Assembly: GCA_037157565.1 (NCBI GenBank)
Contig: JAZHRO010000036.1
Span: 128,968,001 to 129,032,000 of the forward strand
DNA from: Thalassia testudinum
Lineage: Eukaryota > Streptophyta > Magnoliopsida > Alismatales > Hydrocharitaceae
Length of the DNA: 64,000 bases
Reading direction: 5' to 3'
Shown: positions 58,500 through 64,000 of the stretch, one piece after another
How positions within the stretch are numbered: the first letter of the stretch is position 1
How the letters are laid out: every line of letters starts with the position of its first letter
Program-made: the position numbers and the translations under genes
Notes under the pieces: model-generated
Seen by the model: the letters and a program-made list of their open reading frames with translations, nothing else
Database searches by the model: none
Told to the model about the DNA's origin: nothing

Positions 58500-59030
58500 A
58501 ATAGCTGCCACTCATCTCTTCTTCCTCAACCCTCGACTGCTCCTCTACTTGTGCTGACCTCCTCCTCCTCCGCTAGCGTGCCAACCTCGTCCACCCATGT
58601 GTCGCGATCGGCTCATCGCTAACCTCCTCTGCTCGTCGATCGTCTCCTCTAGTTATCGACCGCCTCCTCCCATCTGCCCTCCTCCTTCACCCTCTCCTCC
58701 TCCTCTGCCTCCTCCTCTAGCTGTCGATCTCCCCTTCCTTTCCATCGGCCAAACCTCTCCTCCCCTCTTCCAACCGACCAAACTCCTCCTCCCCCTCCTC
58801 CAACCAACACCCTCGCCCTCTCCCCCTCCATCGTCTGCCCCCTACCACCTCCTCCATCCACCATCACCCATCCCCTCCCCTACCTCCTCCTCCACTGCCT
58901 AGCCACCATTGCCTTCCTCCATACACCAATGTCCATCCACCACCAGCCATCCTCATCCTTCCCCTTCCCCTCCTCCACTCCCTTCCCCCCAAACCCCCTG
59001 CCGACATCCCAAACCCCCCCTGCCCCCTTT
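58500..59030 (+). other. CT-rich low-complexity stretch in the CACTA element
   Basis: Dominated by CCTCCTCC, CACCC and CTCC words. The open frame of 101 codons here encodes only a Pro/Ser run and is not accepted as a gene. It might be a 5' untranslated exon or a captured fragment. Confidence 0.4.
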
Positions 59031-60881
59031 TTTCTAATTATAGTTTACTATTTTTTAAATTGAATAGGAATTGAATGAAATAAATATATTAAATGTTAGG
59101 TTAATGTGTTTACATTCCTGTAAATAATTACTTAGATTAAGTGATAACTTGTTCATTTTATTTACATGTTAATTTTTATGTGATTTGCAAGTTGTGTGTT
59201 TAATCATGACAACTAGAATCATGTTAATTAAATGTCATTTTTAATTGAAATTTCTTGTTAGATTAGGTTATTTCATTACAATTTGCATGTGGTGCATGCT
59301 CCTTGATGATGGTTAAAAGTAAACGAGGATATTATCATTCTTTATGATGATGCTCCTTGATGCTAAGGCATTTTTGTCATTTGAAAGCAAATTATCACCA
59401 CTTTGTCATTAATCAACTAAAGCAATATAGACTAGCTATATTTGTTGGTCTAGTTGACTTGTAAGGAGTTTAGCAACTAGAATGAAACTAGAACTTAATA
59501 ATGGAATTAAACAAAGCTTATGAATATAAGAACAACAAAACTAGAATTGACCTAGTAAGACAATTCAAATAAAAATAAATAGAATCAAATTTAGATCTAT
59601 GCATAACCTACTTAAATGTGGAAGCACAATCTTTCTTCTTAACCAAGCACAACCAATGAACCTAGCACAAATTTAAACATTTGTGGTACTTTAGACTACT
59701 CTTTTCACTAGCAATAATATGTGCTATTATAAGATAGAGAAATTCGAGCTACTAGATGAGATCCAATGAAGGGTTAGATTTATTTATGATTTAATTAGGG
59801 TTTAAGAGTTAGGGTTTAGTCGAGTTACTAACAAACCTAAAGAAACATGTAAAAAACTTAACTCATTTCCTTCTTATTTCATTAAATTAATTCTTTAAGT
59901 TATTAATAACATAGTAGTTAGTTATTTAATGTATTTTGTGTCTTTGAAATTACAAGTTGTCTGTGATATTCACTCTCGAAGGCTTTTGAGGCATAATTGA
60001 AAATTTTCTTATTTATTTTACTACCATTTTAGGACAATATTAGATGTGGGGTGTGCCCACATATTGGTTTTTAATTGAATGGATGATGAGGTGTGCCCAC
60101 ATATATGATTTTTATTGCTTTTGTTTGTTACAAATTTTATGTGGGGTGTGCCCACTTTTATAAGTTTGTGTGGTATGACATTTTGAAATGCAAGTTTATG
60201 AGAAAAAGTTGAATATTTAAGGGAAAACTCTGTCAATTTTTTTTAATTCATTAACGTTCAATATATAATTGGTTGAGAATTTATTATAAATGTTTGATAC
60301 ACACTTGCACAGATTTAGATGCACATAAGGCCAAACATTAGGTATTCTAACCCCTAGGGTAAAAGTTTTTGGAGTCAAATTGTGTCAAAATACTTGCCTG
60401 TATGATCATGTTATACAGACAATGTAGTGTATGTATACATCACTTACATGTATGATGTTTTATCTTTATAGTATGCCATAAGTGTCGTTCATCATTAGTT
60501 CGGTGAAGATCCTAGGCTAAAGAAGGCCCTTAAAGATTTGATCACAACTCAGGATTACTTGTTACATAGAATCGTGTTTGAAGGAAATTTGGTAGCATCT
60601 TCTTGCTCTTCTCCTAGATAACAACTGATCTTTTCTACATTCCTAAAGCATCCTTAAATAAGAGTTATTAGAAATGTAGTTAAGGTTAGTCTTGGGAGGT
60701 ATACTGGAAAAGTGTGAGGAGATGCTACCAAAATTTCTCCAGACACCAGTTACATGTAACAGCTAACGTTGTGATCAAATTTTCAAAGATGGATTATCAA
60801 GTGAAAACCTTCATTAAAATACACACATCATCCCTACATTTATTTCTAAATTGCCCGTGATTTACTATAAATTGTAGATTG
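59031..60881. other. AT-rich non-coding part of the CACTA element
   Basis: No gene supported. It holds three copies of GGTGTGCCCAC at about 60046-60063, 60089-60103 and 60141-60156. Confidence 0.45.
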
Positions 60882-63570
60882 CCATGGATAAGTTGTGGAT
60901 TGGTTTGAAGACCTTGGATTACACTCAATATATGAGTGGAGTCCTTTCATTCTTAGATTATTCCTTTCATGAGGATAGGAAACAATATAGATGAGAACAT
61001 CTGGAGAAGATATTTTGTCTATGTAGGTAGTGTTTGAATGGATTCGTTAAGGATAGAAACACTATGTTTGAGCACGTGATCTACAATAGTTAGTGGTAGC
61101 ATTACATGAAGTGGACAACGCATGGAGAGGAACCAACTAAGGAGGTCACAGGGAATGTAACGAAAGTTGATGACTCCGACGATGTCAAAGGGAATCAAAT
61201 TGATGAGATGCTTAATAAGATGAGAGTAGGTTACACTGAGATTGGAAATGAGGAAGAAAAATTGAGGCTCTAATCAGTTTTACGAAGCAATGAAGGCAGT
61301 AAAAGCACCAATTGCACCCAGAATTAGTTCCATGACCAGGTTATCGTTCCTATTGAAGTTATTTCATATGAAAGTTTTGAATAGTGCTAGAACGAAATTA
61401 ATGTCAGAGGTACTTGAATTCATACGGAAGTTGTTGAATACTCCCGGTGGTTTTTCTGAGTCATGGTATGAAGCGAAAAAGAAGATTAAGGGCTGGGTTT
61501 GAATTGTGAGAAGATTCATGTATGTTCAACCTTATACAGAAAAGAGTATGTAAGGTTGAGTTCCTGCCTAGACTATGGCAAGGAAAGATATAGAGGAGAT
61601 AAGAAACAAGGAAGAAAGTTTTGTCGATACTTTTTATTGATTCCAAGGTTCCAGCAACTATTTATGTCAAGTAAAATAGGAACGTGGATGACATGGCATG
61701 CAAACAAGTCATGAGATGAGCATATTCGTCATCCAGGAGATTTTGAAGAGTGGAAAAAATTTGACAACACACATTTTTCTTTGTCAGGGATTCACGTAAT
61801 GTTCGGTTAGGACTTGCAAGCGACGGGTATAATACTTTCAAGAACACGTACCCATCATATTCCATTTGGCCAGTCGTGTTGGTTACTTATAACTTTCGTC
61901 CGTGGCTTTGTATGCGATCCTCATTTATGATGATGACACTTCTCATCCTAGGTCCCAAGCAACCGGGAAATGCGATTGATGTGTATTTATAGCCGTTAGT
62001 AGATGAACTGAAACAATTGTGCCATGACGGCATTCAAACTTATGATGCACATAAGAAACAATTTTTTAAGATGTACGCAACACTGTTAGGGACAATAAAT
62101 GACTTTCCAACATATGCAAACTTATTAGGATAGAGTACGAAAGGGAAGTTAGCTTGTCTGATTTGCATGGAGGATACGTATCATTTGTGTCTGCCTGAAA
62201 ATAAAAAATTTTATTACTTAGGACACCAGAGATTTCTTCTTATTAAACATAGATGGTGAACATCATAGTTCAAGGAAAGATTTGGTGATAAAACCTATTA
62301 GTAAAAGCAAGAATCTGGGAAATATGTTGAGAACATATTCTATCAAGTTGTCAGGATTTGAAGTAATGAAGAAGTTACAAAAATTTGCCAACATTTGATT
62401 AGGTTGCACTTTCAAGAAGGACCTTACAACTTTGAAGGATTCGGGTTTCAAAAAGAAGAGCATCTTCCTCATGGAGCTCCCCTATTGAAAAGATCTTACA
62501 ATCCGCCACAACCTTGACATAATGCATATTGAGAAGAATGTCATGAACAACACCTTAGACGTGTTAAACTTAACGGATCGATAACTAAAAAGACACAATA
62601 AGAATGAGAAATGACATAAAGAAATTGGGTATTTGTCTTGAATTGCATGTTACCAAGGGAGAGGATTTCCCATCAGCATGTATAGTTTGAATCAAGGTTA
62701 GAGCGAAATACTATTCTCCTTCTTGAAGGGAATATGGGTTCCTAATGGGTACTCTTCACAGGTATCACGTTGTGTAAATGAAGTTCGAAAGAAAATCAGT
62801 GGGTTAAAAAGTCATGATTCTCATGTTTATATGCTGATTTCGTTTCAACTTGTTATTCGTGGAGTTCTGTCCAATCCAGTGGTTGATACGTTCACAAAGA
62901 TGAGCCATTTCTTTAAAGTCATATGTTCGAAGAGTTTGGACTGTGAACTCTTAGATTATTGGAATGAACAAATTATTATCACACCATGCAAGATGGGACA
63001 AATATTCCCTCCAACCTTCTTTGACGTTATGATACATCTTATGCTACATCTGGCAAATGAAGCATGAGTTAGGGGACCTATACAGTATAGATGGATGTAT
63101 CCAGTTGAACGGTTCTTGAAGAAATTGAAAGATTATGTCTTAAGGCAAAGCCTGCAAGGTCAACTGTCGAAGGATATCTTGTGGAGGAATGCATAAACTT
63201 TTGTGCAATGTATATGGATGATCCAAATAACATATTTAATCGACTTGAGAAAAATTTTGATGGAGGATACAATGAAAATAATGAAGATTCTCTCTCCATT
63301 TTTGATATAAAGGGAAGGCCAATCCTATAGATAGAGTATAAATCAATTTTAAAAATGGATTGAAAGTTAATGCACTTATACATTTTAAAGTAGATTCCTA
63401 AAGTTGATACATTTTATACGGAATTCAAGCAGTCTTCGCAACCATTTGTCCAGGACTTGGACTTCCTTGATTGGTTTAAGGAGCATGTAAAACAGATGAA
63501 AGGAAACAATGACCCTAGGTGGGTTGTAGATTTTGATATTATTGCTGAGATCCTGTTGAGTTACTATTGA
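60882..63570 (+). pseudogene. TNP2-type CACTA transposase relic
   Basis: Starts with the transposase-associated domain (MDKLWIGLKTLDYTQYMSGV..FLDYSF, later YYMKWTTHGEE). The TNP2 core follows: CRYFLLIPRFQQLFMSSK, TWHANKS, IRHPGDFEEWKKFD, then PKQPGNAIDVYL, LVDELKQLCHDGIQTYDAH, LGTINDFPTYANL and TKGKLACLICMEDTYHLCL. It then runs to the DUF4218-like part (62723-63067: GLKSHDSHVYML, PPTFFDVMIHLMLHLANEA, then YRWMYPVERFLKKLK). TNP2 cuts the element at its ends. More than twenty stops and frame changes mean it is long dead. The family call rests on many matched blocks in the right order. Confidence 0.85.
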
Positions 63571-63594
63571 TGGACAAAAGAGGAAATTTAAATA

Positions 63595-64000
63595 TGTGCA
63601 TTCGTTGTAGTACACTCCTAAATAGTAGAACATGACATTTAAATTTATAAACTCAGAGGCTAAAGAGAGTCTGAGGTCATTCACAAGGAGCAAATATGAA
63701 ATTCAGACATTAATCTTCATTCAGAATCAATAAGTACAATAAATTGAGCACAATAACATATATGCAATGAATACAATTTGTCAGATTAATATTCAATGTA
63801 ATTCAATGATCATGAGACAAAAAGAATAGAGAAAGATAAAATAATGGTGATTTGAATCACTAATTATTCATCTTAAGTAAACATATATCCCATACTGAAA
63901 TTATTCAAATAACCAAATAGTACCTTCAATCAGATAATCAATATTAACTTAGGTACTTAAATAATTCAATAGTGCCAGCATCAACCTTAATCAGACGTTG
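63595..64000 (-). repeat. start of a family-B-like LTR, minus strand
   Basis: Similar to the left end of 42046-44785: AGTCTGAGGTC..TCACAAGGAGC (63669-63691), ATAATGGTGATTTGAATCACTAATTA (63842-63867) and ordering of the words between. It continues beyond the window. No primer site lies at its left, so it is a 3' or solo LTR. The exact left end is uncertain. Confidence 0.6.

Larger units (their letters stand above)
58087..63594 (+). mobile_element. CACTA (En/Spm) transposon, decayed, right end not seen
   Basis: Terminus CACTACTACAAAAGGTGCATTT at 58087, preceded by gat, the possible 3-bp target duplication. The subterminal region has the repeated GCGACGATTT/CCGTCGCTAA-type words usual for plant CACTA elements (58121-58310). 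A CT-rich stretch (58500-59030), an AT-rich stretch, and a TNP2-type transposase relic (60882-63570) follow. A family-B-like LTR begins at about 63595, so the 3' end lies beyond it or is lost. Confidence 0.82.

Noticed and set aside
58597..58902. 101-codon Pro-rich frame
   Set aside because: Low-complexity CT repeat. The reverse strand is equally open.

Overview
The window is intergenic DNA from a flowering-plant nuclear genome with a large, repeat-rich genome. The evidence is nested LTR retrotransposons of plant-specific clades (Athila/Tat-like and a Tekay/Del-like chromovirus), a CACTA (En/Spm) transposon, traces of a LINE and of a hAT element, and no host gene I can support. I cannot name the species.

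Layout. (1) 1 to about 6118: the 3' half of a decayed plus-strand Athila-like Ty3/gypsy element (RT, RNase H, integrase remnants, 3' non-coding zone, 3' LTR of family 'B'), apparently inserted in an LTR of family 'C' whose right part is 6119-6803. (2) 6804-10940: non-coding, including a very AT-rich block at 7100-7870. (3) 10940-14703: a LINE-like remnant (zf-RVT and RNase H pieces) split by a solo family-B LTR at 11593-14298. (4) 15934-17384: a solo family-C LTR, minus strand, target duplication aagta. (5) 17560-17835: a hAT BED-finger fragment. (6) 18066-27796: a complete minus-strand chromovirus with 2681-bp LTRs, perfect target duplication acatc, initiator-Met primer site, and a gag-pol that carries several disabling lesions. 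(7) 27993-41828: a complete but old minus-strand Athila-like element with about 2.55-kb LTRs and a tRNA-Asp primer site. (8) 42046-44785: a second solo family-B LTR, minus strand. (9) 44786-47950: non-coding. (10) 48625-56400: a young plus-strand family-C element with target duplication acggg and nearly identical LTRs, with no pol. It carries one open frame of about 604 codons that I do not recognise, and it sits almost exactly at the centre of a large imperfect palindrome (about 47950-57020). (11) 57195-57709: a foldback hairpin element. (12) 58087 to about 63590: a decayed CACTA element with a TNP2-type transposase relic. (13) 63595-64000: the start of another family-B-like LTR.

How the parts relate. 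The pol-less 48625-56400 element shares its primer site, its polypurine tract, a stem-loop just upstream of that tract and an ATGAGGACATTGCA motif with the two Athila-like elements. It therefore looks like a non-autonomous partner that borrows their reverse transcriptase and integrase. LTRs in the window also show short palindromes amplified inside them: GACGTC in the chromovirus, TTGGCGCCAA and AGCT in the minus-strand Athila-like element, and long perfect stems in family C. The best candidate for something undescribed is the young non-autonomous family-C element with its orphan ORF, predicted leader intron and pol-III-like boxes in the LTR. No cellular pathway, CRISPR array, rRNA or genuine tRNA gene is visible.
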